From: Palaemon carinicauda
Lineage: Eukaryota > Arthropoda > Malacostraca > Decapoda > Palaemonidae
Assembly (NCBI RefSeq): GCF_036898095.1
Contig: NC_090765.1
Location: forward strand, 34,502,276 to 34,566,275
Length of the DNA: 64,000 nucleotides
Reading direction: 5' to 3'
Shown here: positions 24,477 through 35,438 of the stretch, one piece after another
How the letters are laid out: each line of letters begins with the position of its first letter
Numbering within the stretch: the stretch's first letter is position 1
Position numbers and translations under genes: made by a program
The notes under the pieces: model-generated
What the model was told of the DNA's origin: nothing
What the model saw: the letters and a program-made list of their open reading frames with translations, nothing else
Databases searched by the model: none

Positions 24477-24656
24477 AGAGAGAAAATTGAGTTCTGTGTT
24501 TACATTGAGTACTGAGTACCTGCACGACAGATGGCGCTGTTGAAGTACACCCCCTACCTGCATAGCGATCGCTGGCGGATTTTGAACGTAGAGTTTTCTG
24601 TCGAGCAGCAGAGCTGCAGCTTATATAATCACCGGCTAAGTTTAATATTGAAAAAT
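24477..24656. repeat. A1 right inverted terminal repeat
   Basis: Inverted copy of 18144-18339. The outer end is ctaagtttaatattgaaaaat. Confidence 0.93.
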
Positions 24657-25116
24657 GAATCCTTTAGTAGCAGTGTGATTTCAGTGAAGCTAGAAACAGC
24701 CACTAAAACTCTTAACAAAAATGTAGTAGTAACTGGAGAGTGGCAGATAAGCCGTCTATCAGAGAGGCCACTGAGCTGCCACTTTAACCTTCAACCTAGG
24801 ACTTGCAAGGTGGTTCAGGCAAAAAGTCAAACTTAAAGGACTCAGAGTTGAATAGCTAGGAAAAATACAAATTACTTTGAAATTTTGTGATCTGTTCCTA
24901 CACAAATACAAACCATCGTCCTTAAATAGGAGACTTATTCTTAAAAGGGAGGATATCCCTATAAACAAATTGGCTGGTTTACTTCCCCGGGAAATGTCAA
25001 AGCACTTTGGTCCTGTACAAGAGCAAAAGTGATAACTCCTGTTAACCTCCTACTGACCTGGGCATGAAAATGTGGCAAGTGTTAGGCTACGTATTACCTG
25101 GGTATTGGTAGACGAT
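24657..25116 (-). mobile_element. family C relic: terminal repeat remainder and ICR-like segment
   Basis: After A1 the sequence runs to aggaaaaatacaaattactt, gaaattttgtgatctgttcc and acaaatacaaaccatcgtcc (24850-24912). This has the layout of the family B ICR. No intact coding remains. Confidence 0.45.
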
Positions 25117-25190
25117 CAGGGATTGATTGATTTATTTGAGGTTTTCTGGCGTCCTGACATCTAAGGTCATTAATGCCGTAAGAACGTAAA
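25117..25190 (-). mobile_element. LINE 3'-end relic
   Basis: gattgattgatttatttgag plus gttttctggcgtcctgacat and ctaaggtcattaatgccg match the 3' terminus of the LINE at 52665. It is a very short truncated copy. Confidence 0.7.
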
Positions 25191-25643
25191 TCCGTTTGGA
25201 GGACACGTTGCCTGAATTACTGGTCCTTTATGAGAACTGGGTTTGCATCCACTTACCCATTCTTACCCTCATCTGGGAGGATGAGGAAGATACTTCTAAA
25301 CAAAACTTATCTCAAAAAAAGTAGCTCAATCACACTACTTACTTGCATCTAGCATCCGGTCCAGGAAATAATAAAGCAAGCATTGCCCTCCAAGGAAGGG
25401 AAAGAAAGAATGGCCACTCCATATTACCTATCATTCTAAACTTACATCACGATCGCTACCTTAGATGTGAAGGAACTACATTTGCTACACAATCAGTTGA
25501 GCAACTACCGCCAGGCTAAAGGTTTTTGAATCTCTTCTCTTGTGCTTCCCATTCCTGTAAGAAGTGTTATGACGTCCTCCCAGAGTAAGGAGTTAAGTCA
25601 TTTATATCAAAGCTGGTCACTTCTTCTAAGGAAAAGATGAAGG
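25191..25643. other. degraded sequence, possibly family C recombinase end
   Basis: No open frame or clear repeat. Its position between an ICR-like segment and the C recombinase relic beyond B2 suggests decayed element sequence. Confidence 0.3.
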
Positions 25644-25727
25644 GTTATGGTGGCCGATGTGGTAACGTCCCTGGCTGGTGAATGCCAAGGAAAAAAATAG
25701 CTTTTATAAAACCACACCTGCAAACAT
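25644..25727 (+). mobile_element. tRNA-SINE head relic
   Basis: ggttatggtggccgatgtgg and taacgtccctggctggtgaa match the SINE head at 11284. It is truncated by a short A-rich stretch before element B2 starts. Confidence 0.65.
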
Positions 25728-25933
25728 GACAAATTCGTAGGTAATTTGTATTTTTCCTAACTATACAAACCTTGGCTATTTAATATGGGTTATTAATTTC
25801 GGCGTAGCTGAAATGATGAGCCATTAGAATTTTTAAAGAGGGTTTACTACCTCACCGCTAGTTAGCGGGGGGGTAGGGAGGGTAACTTGCTACCCACCCC
25901 CTCACACACACCTGTGCTTGAGCTCACTTTGCT
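25728..25933. repeat. B2 left inverted terminal repeat
   Basis: The inverted partner is 47429-47598, not the nearer repeat at 40241-40426. This assigns it to B2. Confidence 0.88.
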
Positions 25934-26262
25934 TAGAGGTAGGACTTCAAGGGGGATAGGGCTGGCGGGCAAGTTTGATTAAATAGCTAAGGTTTGTATA
26001 GTTAGGAAAAATGACAAATTCGAAGATAATTTGTATTTTTCCTAACCATACAAACCTTAGCTATTTACAGAGGGTTACCTTTTAGCGCAGCTGAAATGGC
26101 GAGCCATTAGAATTTAACGAGGGTGTATTACCCCCGCGCTAGTTAGCGGGGGGGTAGGGGAGTGGTAGCTAGCTACCCCTCCCCCCCTCACACACAGATG
26201 AATGCTCACTTTCACTTAGAGGTAGGACTTGTCCTGGGGGACAGGGCTGGCGGGCAAATATG

Positions 26263-26363
26263 TGTAAATAGCTAAGGTTTGTATTGTTAGGAAAAATACA
26301 AATTATCTTCGAATTTGTCATTTGTTCCGTAACCGAAATACAAACCACGCTATTTACAGAGGG
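26263..26363. repeat. B1 internal complementary region
   Basis: taaatagctaaggtttgtat ... gaaaaatacaaatt complements B1's left end. atttgttccgtaaccgaaat, acaaaccacgctatttacag complements its right end. Confidence 0.88.
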
Positions 26364-26839
26364 TGACTTACCCCTTAGGTAGGGTGGAAAGTCCCCAGCC
26401 ATACTGGCTTTGGCTTTACCCGGGGACTCGGAATCCGAGTGAGTCGCACTCGAGAAAAGGAGTCCCTGCACCTCACAAGTTCCTTGCTCCGCAAGGAACC
26501 ATGTGGCCTACGTAAGCTTGTGTGTGAAGGAAGAAGTGTGACCCGTCCTAGGCAGTTGACCTGGAGTTCCAGAAGGAACTCTGGGTTAGGACGTTCCCAA
26601 TACCACCTCGTCAGGGTATGGGGGACACGACAGTATTGACTCAATACTCGGAACACAAGGAAGCATGGTTTACCTGCAGAGGTTCGAGGTCAGCTATGCA
26701 GAGACCAGGATGCTGCTTCCCCGTAGAGGGGATGATGAAGAAAGAAGTAAGGGCCAGACATACTTATTTCGTTCATGCAGACTAAAACCTGATAACAATG
26801 CCCTCAACCTTCTGCTACCTGTCCAAAAAGGAGCCTGAG

Positions 26840-27900
26840 GTTAGACCAGCTGTTGTGTAGCCACCACAGAGCGATAGAAAACGTATTGAGACTCCTGTGG
26901 GTCACGCCCTGCAGGAAGCGGGCTGCGAAGGTCATTAGACGCTTCCAGACTCCAGCTTGTAGCGCCTGCGTCACAGAGTAGTATTACTCGAAGGCGAGGG
27001 ACGTTGCGATGTATCCAACATCGTGCTGTAGGGCGACGTGACGGGGGAGGGTCTGGAGACAGGTCGAGATGAATGTCCTTGAGTCCGGGCTGAAGAGGTA
27101 TACTGGTGACTCTCCCCCGTGTCCTCCTTGTGCTCCCAAATCGGCTGCAACTGAGGACAAACTGCAGCTGTTCCCAGCGCTAACCTCTCGATTCCTTTAC
27201 TGGCAAGAAAGAGAAGGTCTTGGGACATCAGATACAGAATGGAGACTCGAAATCTTGAATGAATCGGACCGAAGGGCCGGGACTCCCAGATTCTGAGTCT
27301 AGCCAACAACTCAGGAGTGAGCCTGAATGTTGCCTTCCCCTCTTCCTTAAGAGAGGGGGGAGTCGTAAGAGACCAAGAAGATTGCTTACACACTGGCCGT
27401 GGCCAGAGTGAGCAGGAGACCCAAGGCGGAATACAATCCGAGGCCTGTCGTAAAGGGCCTTGAGAAGATCTCTTAAAGGACTAAAAGTCCGAGCCATGCT
27501 CCAAGTTGGAGGTCTTCCTCCGACTAGGGCAGGGACGATCGTAGCTTCGCATGAGCGAGGATAGATCCAGCGGGCAGGAAAAAGTTATTCCTTTAAGCCT
27601 GAAGGTCAGGGAAAGGCTGAGCGACAGGCTTCATTGCCGAGAGCGGAAAGGAGTTTCCTCCCGCCGAAAGGCAATAAGACCGTTATTGCTGGAGAAGAGG
27701 CCTCAAGGGAAGAGGTATATCTCCCACGGCACCAACCACCTTAGACTCTTCACTTTGCCTGGGAGACCCCTTTGGATGACTATCGCAGATGATGCGACCT
27801 CCGTACCGCGACTGTAGCGGGTTGTCTCTTCTTGAGGAGGAGGCGTAGTGTCTCCAGGCATGAAGCCGAAGCGACGCCCCGGTTCGGGAGAGATGTCGCA
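26840..27900 (-). pseudogene. B1 tyrosine recombinase relic
   Basis: It is aligned with the B2 recombinase (40879-42330) through short colinear blocks in several frames. Near 26890-26930 the segment corresponding to the catalytic Tyr reads F-A-A-R-F-L-Q-G-V, so Tyr is replaced by Phe. Upstream, 27703-28149 contains remnants of the N-terminal part (LPSILSVDNGSQQDQ). Many indels and stops; not functional. Confidence 0.7.
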
Positions 27901-28515
27901 GTGTGGTTGCTTGAGTAGTCTGCGCCGTGGGAGAAGCTCTCCCGGGAGTTCCGTCAGGGGAAGCAGAGGGTTCAGAAACCGTTCTGCGCATAGTCCCAGT
28001 GGAGCTCTCCCATTGAAAGGTTGACAGACAACCTGGTCTTGTTGAGACCCATTGTCCACAGACAAAATGGAGGGAAGACGCAGGCGTCGAAGTTGTCCCA
28101 CCATCACCGGAATGCATCTTGCCAGAGTCTCGGAAGCTTGAGGTTCCAAGTTGTCACAATCAGGTCCCCCAGACCAGTACTTGCTGGTTACCCAAGGTCA
28201 AAGACCCCCAGGTACACTCTCTCTACGAGGCTCTGCTCGGATAGTCTGAGAGAACATTCCCCTGCCTGGAATGACAGAGCCGATGGTGGTATTGAGAGAA
28301 TCTCAATCATCCCGGTATCTCTACTGCAAGATGTGAAGGTGTGAAAATGCGTCCCCTGCTGGTTAGAATACGCCAGAATCATGAAGTCGACGTGCACGGG
28401 GCGACTCGGCAGGAGCTGTAGGATCTGTAGAGGGGCCAGACTAAGGCCCATAAGCCTGCCTGAATGATGGAGAGGTATCCTTCAGGACTTGACCATAGGC
28501 CTGGACCGGAACATG

Positions 28516-28536
28516 CCCCCCCCCCCCCCCCCCCCC
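28516..28536. repeat. poly-C tract
   Basis: Twenty-one C in a row; length may be affected by sequencing or assembly. Confidence 0.9.
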
Positions 28537-28890
28537 TTTCCTTTGACGAGTCCGAGAACAGCATCAAGAATGTGGGGAAAGGACGAGAATACAGTATCCA
28601 CTACCATCAAGAGGCTCCATAGGTTAACAGCCATTGCAGGTCTAATAGTTCCGCTGGTCCCATAGGGGCCAGGAAGTCCGGTTAAACATTGCCTGAAGCC
28701 ACCGGAACTTGGATCGCCCCACATGGAACTTATCCTGAGGCGACCGTTCGGACTATAGACGGGTCAATGAGGAAAGGAGAACTAGGAAACGTTCCAAGGT
28801 AGGGCTGAAAGCTCTGCTTGACTGAGAACAGGTACTGCGGCTCTCCTCAGTCTTGCCACAGTCAACTGAAAGGAAGGCTCGGAGGATGTG

Positions 28891-28996
28891 GTAACAGAAT
28901 CTGCCGTCCCCAGGTGGTCACCCATCCAAGTACCGACGTTGCTTAACCTCACTGGACGGACGAGAAGCGGGGTTTCCAACGTGGTAAGGCCGTTGA
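28891..28996 (-). pseudogene. 5S rRNA pseudogene inserted in B1
   Basis: Read on the - strand it starts gtcaacggccttaccacgtt (5S 5' end) and has tctcgtccgtccagtgaggt, ttaagcaacgtcgg (box A region) and tacttggatgggtgaccacc, tgggg (box C region). It ends with a diverged 3' terminus. Compared with ordinary 119-120-nt arthropod 5S rRNA it lacks about 11 nt between cgtcgg and tacttgg and carries several substitutions. It is therefore a pseudogene or a 5S-derived SINE head rather than a working gene. It interrupts RT-homologous sequence that continues on both sides. Confidence 0.85.
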
Positions 28997-29719
28997 CTCA
29001 ATATCATGGCCAGATACTCCAGATGTTGAGGCAGAGGAAGAAAAGGCTCCAAGCAAAATACCATGAGCCCACACTCATGGTAAGCATCCGGAAGCTTGTC
29101 CCGGCGCTGAAGAAGGTCGAACCCGAGCCTACCGGAGTTGACCAGCCCTCCAAACAGCAGAGGAGGCGGAAGCCTGCACCTGAGCGGCCAAGAGGAAGGC
29201 AGGGAGAGTTCTCTGGGGAAACAAACCTGCTATGCCACGGCGGGATAGCCACACTGCATCATAAGCAGGAATACTTGCAGTCTAGGCTGAATTCGACGAG
29301 CACACTGGAAGATGGATGGAATGGAAACTGAAAGTACCCGTCCTTCCGATCCAGGGTTTAAGGAGTCCTGTCGCCTCGTTACCAGTCTGATCGATTCTGC
29401 TGGTCTACGCTGGCCGAAGTTTGTTCGACAAACATGATCAGGGCTGAGAGTTCGACTACGGACATCCCCTCTCAGATCCTTCCTTACAAGAAAGGATCGA
29501 CTGAGGAGGCCGGGGGTGAGGCCGTCGATGATCCTAAGGAAGACCTTCGCCTAAGGTATGGATCATTCTGCCCAACCGGGCAACTCTGCTGACGCTATGG
29601 CATAGAGGTTCAGAGACACTGAATTCGCTGACAGAGACGGCAGGCACGATATCCTTGGCTGATCACAGAGATTGTGCGGGAATGGGCATCGGGAAGCTGT
29701 CATTCGGATGAGTAACCTT

Positions 29720-32700
29720 AAGCATCCTCCCAGCGAAAAACCTGCAATCCTAGAGTTCGTGAACTCCTTTTAGGACTATGCCCCCCCGAGGGAGTCTCCC
29801 GTGCCATCTGTTCCTGACAGGAGGAAACTGCAATTGGACACCTTGTCCCAGTTGTCGTAGCCGATAACTTATGCCGACGTGGTTGAAAGAAAAGGGCGCT
29901 GGAGCCCTGCAGAGTCTGGAAGAAAGCGCCTTGGAGGAGTGAAAACGGAAGCCGATTTCCTCCGCACAGCCGCTGTCTAAGTCTCTGTCCTTGGGCACAG
30001 ACAAACTCTTCTCAAGGATGGAAGGGTGTCTGAGGTCGTCGACCTCCACAGATGAGACACCCGAAGGAAGCCCTCAGTCAGCGCGTCCAGATGGTACAAC
30101 ATCGAGCTTGTCCGCATGTTAGATACTTAACGACGAAAGGCCAAGGTGCCTGAGCTCGAGAGGAGGAAAGTACCCATGATCTTCCTGTAGCTTCCTTGAA
30201 CCAAACCTCAGCCCGTAACCGAGGAGGGAAAGAACCTGGTAAGCTCCCAGAGGAAGGGGTAAGCAGTCACCCCTTGTCCGATGGAGAAATCTCGAACGGA
30301 AAGCCCCCCCGCCAAAAATCCTTCCAGGGAATGACGGGGAAGGGCTAACCCAGGTTCAGGAAAGAGGAGTGTTGCTCAGATCTCCCTTAAGTTTCTCCTA
30401 TTCTTGCAAGTGCCATGCTCTGCGTTTACGGGGTGAGGCCGTGTTCTGGAAATACGCTCCAGAAGAACTCGCCAGGCTGGCCATGCTGCGAAAACCCCAT
30501 TGGGAATCGTGGTCGCAATCGCCCTGGAGCTCGCGCGACGGTAATTCAAAGATTTTCGCGTGGGCGAACGTGGAAGCGCCCATGCGCAGTAACGCAAACG
30601 AAGGTGAGCGAAGGAGCGCAGAAGTAGGGCGAGCGTGGTAGGAAGGGCAAGAGCTGGTGGTCGGCGAGCGATAACCCATAGACGAGCAATGGATACTGCA
30701 AGAAATAAGCCGACGTTAGTGCGAAGAAACACTGTAGGTTCTCGCGACGGAACACCATCCGTCCGCGCGATGGAAAACCGTTGGTTCGCTCGTGGGCGAA
30801 CATTGGAGAGCATGGGCGCGGACGCGCATGAGCGTAGCCGTGCAGGCACATGGGCGTGTGGGCGTGCAGGCGAATGGTCGCGCGGACGCACAGGCAAGCG
30901 GTCGCGCGGGCGCGCGGGCGAGCGGTCGCGCGGGCGAGCGGTCGTGAGGGTGGGCAGGTGGATGAGCGCGAGTCCGAGGCGGCGAACGCAAGCGTTAGCG
31001 CGATGGCGAGGAAACGCGCTGCCGCGTGGGAGAGGAAGAACGCTGGCGATATGGATCAACAAGCGATAGGTGGTGAGCTGGTGAGCGCTAACGCGCAGGT
31101 TGGCGATGGCGCATTGTGTTATGCCGACGCGATGGTCGAGCAACATGCGCAGGTGAGCGATCGTGCGTTGGCGAGCAGTATGCGAAGGTGAGCGATCGAG
31201 AGCAGCATGTGCAGGAGGGCGATCGCGCGATGGTGATCAGCATGCACAGGATCGCGCGATGGTGATCAGTATGCGCAGGGTCGCGCGATGGTGATCAGCA
31301 TGCCAGGGTCGCGCGATGGCGATCAGCATGCGCAGGTGGGCGGTTGCCGCAGGTGTGCGGTCGCGCGATGGCGATCAGCATCCGCAGTTGAGGGTCGCGC
31401 GATGGCGATCAGCATCCGCAGTTGAGGGTCGCGCGATGGCGATCAGCATCCGCAGTTGAGGGTCGCGCGATGGCGATCAGCATCCGCAGTTGAGGGTCGC
31501 GCGATGGCGATCAGCATGCGCAGGTGAGCTAGTAGCTGGCGAACCATGTTCCTTCAGCAGTGTTGGAGAACGTTGGCGTGCCGGCTGTAACACACGCGGG
31601 CGATCCGGAGATCGCCGAGAGACATATGATTGCTGGCGAGCTGATGATCGCTGGCGAGCTGATGATCGCTGACGAGCAGAAGGCTAAGCGTGGAAGCCTG
31701 TGCATAGAAGAAGAGTCCTTGACCCCGACCTGAACCGAAGTTCTAGATCGCGAGGGCGAACGTGGCGCACAGGGCGCGTAACAGGAACCAACAGGAACTG
31801 CAGGGATGATCATCATGAAAGCGCTGACGAACAGGAGAGCGCTGATGAGCAGAAGAGCGCCTGTGCGCTAACACTGAGCAGGAGCAGGAGAGAACACAGC
31901 AGAAGGGCGCGCAGGGAAACCCTGACACGCAAGGGAAGAACCCCCGTGGGAGGCAACCCTTTGCTCCGTAGGGATCATTGTCCGCCGGGAGACTGATGTC
32001 CGTCTGAAGACCGCTGTCCGTCGGGAAGACCATTGTCCGTCGGGAAGACCGTTGCCCGTCGGAACACGAGATCAGACTGCTGTCCATCTGCACCAAGGCG
32101 GAAGATCGAGAAAAAGGAGTTGTAGGCTGCAAACGGAGATTCAAAAAGGCGCCTCAAGCACCCTTATAGGGAGATGAGAGGCCCTTACGACGAGGCGGAC
32201 GGTGGGCCTACGGCGAGGGAGGCCAACAGCAACAGAAGAAAACCTCCGAAGAGGAGTCTCTATGAGTGTACTCTCTCGCGAACGAAAGAGAAACACTTAG
32301 TAGAAGAGACTGGTCAGCCAGTGACCTAATAGGAGCAATCCTCCGAAAGGAGCTCCTGCAGTTGCCCAACCCCTTGAGCGAAACTGCAGGTGATACCGCT
32401 CAGCACCAAGAGCATAGTCGCATGAAAAGAAGGCAAGAGAAGAACCCCCCAAAAGGGGAAAAACTCAAGCCTGGACAGAAAAAACTTCCCTCGGAAGGAA
32501 AGTTACCCGCCTAAGGAGGCAAGTCTCCTGAGAGTTCTAAAATGAACTGGAGAGCTGTCCGTCGTCACGGGAGTACTTCCAGTAGAAGGAGACACGCCCC
32601 TGACGAAAATACAAGGGGGGAGGCAGCAACAGCCAAATCCCCAGGACTCAACAAGACAGCTCACACCGTTGCCATATTACAGAAACGAACTAGATCGGTA

Positions 32701-32831
32701 ACTGTAAAAAAATAAAACAAATAATATTAGTACACATTCATTCACCCGGGAAGGCTCCGAAGAGGAATCCCGAGGGAAAGGAAACAAGAATTACACAACA
32801 GGCACGTGCCCTCACAACTACTTACACTCAT
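29720..32831 (-). pseudogene. B1 gag-region relic with GC-rich repeats
   Basis: Position and composition correspond to B2 43.8-47.3 kb. Frames are broken throughout. 30540-31700 is extremely GC-rich and reads as Arg/Ala/Pro-rich low-complexity in several frames on both strands, which is why many overlapping open frames appear; none is supported as a gene. Short blocks such as cctccgaagaggagtctct also occur in B2 near 46560. Confidence 0.6.
31190..31540. repeat. 34-bp GC-rich minisatellite in B1
   Basis: Units of ggtcgcgcgatggcgatcag plus catccgcagttgag, about nine copies. The first copies are degenerate and the last four nearly identical. Confidence 0.9.
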
Positions 32832-33666
32832 GATATTTTAATTATAAAATAAATTTTTGAATATACTTACCCGGTGAATATATAATAGCTGCAACTCTGT
32901 TGCTCGACAGACAAAAAACAGTAAAAACTCGCCAGCGATCGCTATACAGGTTGCGGGTGTGCCTACCAGCGCCAACTGTCGGCCAGATACCACTCTCGAT
33001 GTAAACAAAGACTCAATTTCTTCTCATCCCACTGCGTCTCTATTGGGGAGGAAGGGAGGGTCGTTTAATTTATATATTCACCGGGTAAGTATATTCAAAA
33101 ATTTATTTTATAATTAAAATATCATTTTTAAATATTTAACTTAGCCGGTGAATATATAATAGCTGATTCACACCCAAGGAGGTGGGTAGAGACCAGTTGA
33201 ATATGTTTACATCGTACAAGCTAAGAGTTTTTATTTCATTTTGGAAGTATGATATTTTAATTATAAAATAAATTTTTGAATATACTTACCCGGTGAATAT
33301 ATAATAGCTGCAACTCTGTTGCTCGACAGACAAAAAACAGTAAAAACTCGCCAGCGATCGCTATACAGGTTGCGGGTGTGCCCACCAGCGCCAACTGTCG
33401 GCCAGATACCACTCTCGATGTAAACAAAGACTCAATTTCTTCTCATCCCACTGCGTCTCTATTGGGGAGGAAGGGAGGGTCGTTTAATTTATATATTCAC
33501 CGGGTAAGTATATTCAAAAATTTATTTTATAATTAAAATATCATTTTTAAATATTTAACTTAGCCGGTGAATATATAATAGCTGATTCACACCCAAGGAG
33601 GTGGGTAGAGACCAGTTAAATATGTTTACATCGTACAAGCTAAGAGTTTTATTTCATTTTGGAAGT
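32832..33666. repeat. tandem duplication of the A2 terminal repeat plus ICR
   Basis: Two direct copies, 32832-33249 and 33250-33666, of about 418 bp. Each contains terminal repeat, spacer and ICR (ICR 33082-33180 in copy 1). I see only about three differences: cctacc/cccacc, ttgaat/ttaaat and the length of one T run. Other family A copies have a single unit. Confidence 0.93.
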
Positions 33667-33983
33667 TATCAATATAACAAAAACAAAATAAATAGGTACC
33701 TGGTAAGGAAGTCGACTTAGACGATTACTCTGCCTTGTAAGTACGTCTTCCTTACGGAGCCTCGCGATCCTCTTAGGATGCTGACAGACCCCTAGGAGCT
33801 GAAGTATCAAGGGCTGCAACCCATACAACAGGACCTCATCAAACCCCTAATCTGGGCGCTCTCAAGAAATGACTTTGACCACACGCCAAATCAACCAGGA
33901 TGCGAAAGGCTTCTTAGCCTTCCGGACAACCCATAAAAACAACATTAAAAACATTTCAAGAGACAGATTAAAAGGATTTGGAA

Positions 33984-35438
33984 TTAGGGAATTGTAGTGG
34001 TTGAGCCCTCACCCACTACTGCACTCGCTGCTACGAATGGTCCCAGTGTGTAGCAGTTCTCGTAAAGAGACTGGACATCTTTCAAGTAAAATGACGCGAA
34101 CACTGACTTGCTTCTCCAATAGGTTGCGTCCATTATACTTTGCAGAGATCTATTTTGCTTAAGGGCCACGGAAGTTGCTACAGCTCTAACTTCGTGCGTC
34201 TTAACCTTAAGCAAAGATCGGTCTTCCTCACTCAGATGTGAATGAGCTTCTCGTATTAACAATCTGATAAAGTATGACAAAGCATTCTTTGACATAGGCA
34301 AGGATGGTTTCTTAACTGAACACCATAAAGCTTCAGATTGGCCTCGTAAAGGTTTAGTACGATCTAAATAGAACTTAAGAGCTCTAACAGGGCATAAGAC
34401 TCTTTCTAGTTCATTGCCTACGATCTCCGATAAGCTGGGAATATCGAAAGATTTAGGCCAAGGCCGAGAAGGTAGCTCATTTTTGGCTAGAAAACCAAGT
34501 TGCAGCGAACAAGTAGCTTTTTCCGACGAAAATCCGATGTTCTTGCTGAAGGCATGAATCTCACTGACTCTTTTAGCCGAGGCTAAGCATACCAGGAAAA
34601 GAGTCTTAAGAGTGCGATCTTTCAGGGAGGCTGACTGTAAAGGCTCAAACCTGTCTGACATGAGGAATCTTAGTACCACGTCTAAATTCCACCCAGGAGT
34701 AGCCAAACGACGCTCCTTAGTGGTCTCAAAAGACTTAAGGAGGTCTTGCAGATCTTTATTGTTGGAAAGATCTAAGCCCCTATGCCGGAAGACCAATGCC
34801 AACATGCTTATGTAGCCCTTGATAGTGGGAGCTGAAAGGGATCGTCCTTTTCTCAGGTATAAGAGAAAATCAGCTATTTGGGCTACAGAGGTACTGGTCG
34901 AGGATACAGAAACTGACTTGCACCAGTCTAGGAAGACTTCCCACTTCGATTGGTAGACTCTAATGGTAGACGCTCTCTTTGCTCTAGCAATCGCACTGGC
35001 TGCCTCCTTCGAAAAGCCTCTAGCTCTCGAGAGTCTTTCGATAGTCTGAAGGCAGTCAGACGAAGAGCGTGGAGGCTTTGGTGTACCTTCTTTACGTGTG
35101 GCTGACGTAGAAGGTCTACTCTTAGAGGAAGACTTCTGGGAACGTCTACTAACCATCGAAGTACCTCGGTGAACCATTCTCTCGCGGGCCAGAGGGGAGC
35201 AACTAACGTCAACCTTGTCCTTTCGTGAGAGGCGAACTTCTGCAGTACCTTGTTGACAATCTTGAATGGTGGGAATGCGTAGAGATCCAGATGTGACCAA
35301 TCTAGGAGGAAGGCATCTATATGTATTGCTGCTGGGTCCGGGACTGGAGAGCAATAGATTGGAAGCCTCTTGGTCAGTGAGGTTGCAAAGAGATCTATGG
35401 TGGGTTGACCCCAAGTGGCCCAAGTCTCTTGCACACAT
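33984..35438 (-). CDS. A2 tyrosine recombinase (intact)
   Basis: Site-specific tyrosine recombinase of a DIRS element, expected to insert the circular DNA copy by strand exchange. In the 484-codon frame the DNA-binding part starts around residue 120 (LQTIERLSRARG, YQSKWEVFLDWC, APTIKGYISML). The catalytic domain has Arg290 in SAKRVSEI, His415 and Arg418 in THEVRAV, Trp441 in TYWRSKS and the nucleophile Tyr451 in FASFYLKDV, so the full R-H-R-W-Y set is present. The stop at 33984 lies about 320 bp before the end duplication. The true start is unclear: the frame overlaps the RT ORF, and residues 1-110 may be only an overlap. Initiation or frameshifting is not readable. Confidence 0.85.
   Translation of the reverse strand: MCARDLGHLGSTHHRSLCNLTDQEASNLLLSSPGPSSNTYRCLPPRLVTSGSLRIPTIQDCQQGTAEVRLSRKDKVDVSCSPLARERMVHRGTSMVSRRSQKSSSKSRPSTSATRKEGTPKPPRSSSDCLQTIERLSRARGFSKEAASAIARAKRASTIRVYQSKWEVFLDWCKSVSVSSTSTSVAQIADFLLYLRKGRSLSAPTIKGYISMLALVFRHRGLDLSNNKDLQDLLKSFETTKERRLATPGWNLDVVLRFLMSDRFEPLQSASLKDRTLKTLFLVCLASAKRVSEIHAFSKNIGFSSEKATCSLQLGFLAKNELPSRPWPKSFDIPSLSEIVGNELERVLCPVRALKFYLDRTKPLRGQSEALWCSVKKPSLPMSKNALSYFIRLLIREAHSHLSEEDRSLLKVKTHEVRAVATSVALKQNRSLQSIMDATYWRSKSVFASFYLKDVQSLYENCYTLGPFVAASAVVGEGSTTTIP

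Larger units (their letters stand above)
18144..24656 (-). mobile_element. DIRS-like retrotransposon A1, complete but inactivated
   Basis: A 6.5-kb element with inverted terminal repeats (left 18144-18339, right 24477-24656) and an ICR at 18382-18475. The gene order from its 5' (right) end is gag, RT, RNase H, linker domain, tyrosine recombinase. This is the DIRS arrangement: a tyrosine recombinase replaces an integrase, there are no LTRs and no target duplication. It is flanked by AT on the left and ends in AT on the right. Damage: a gag frameshift near 22.53 kb, a TAG in the RNase H at 20717, and a TAA in the recombinase at 19206. It sits inside the family C relic. Confidence 0.92.
27900..29720 (-). 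pseudogene. B1 reverse transcriptase-RNase H relic
   Basis: Nucleotide blocks match B2 42380-43790, for example ccataggggccaggaagtcc against cccatagggatcatgaagtc, and ctatcatggccagatactcc-like text against atgatcatgcctagatacag. No long frame survives. A 21-base C run (28516-28536) and a 5S rRNA-like insertion (28891-28996) interrupt it. Confidence 0.65.

Noticed and set aside
18144..24656. LTR retrotransposon or endogenous retrovirus
   Set aside because: No direct long terminal repeats, integrase, protease or envelope. Inverted repeats and a tyrosine recombinase are present instead.
30376..31191. Several long ORFs on both strands rich in Arg, Ala and Pro
   Set aside because: Very GC-rich repeats lack stop codons in most frames. 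B1 is otherwise full of stops here.
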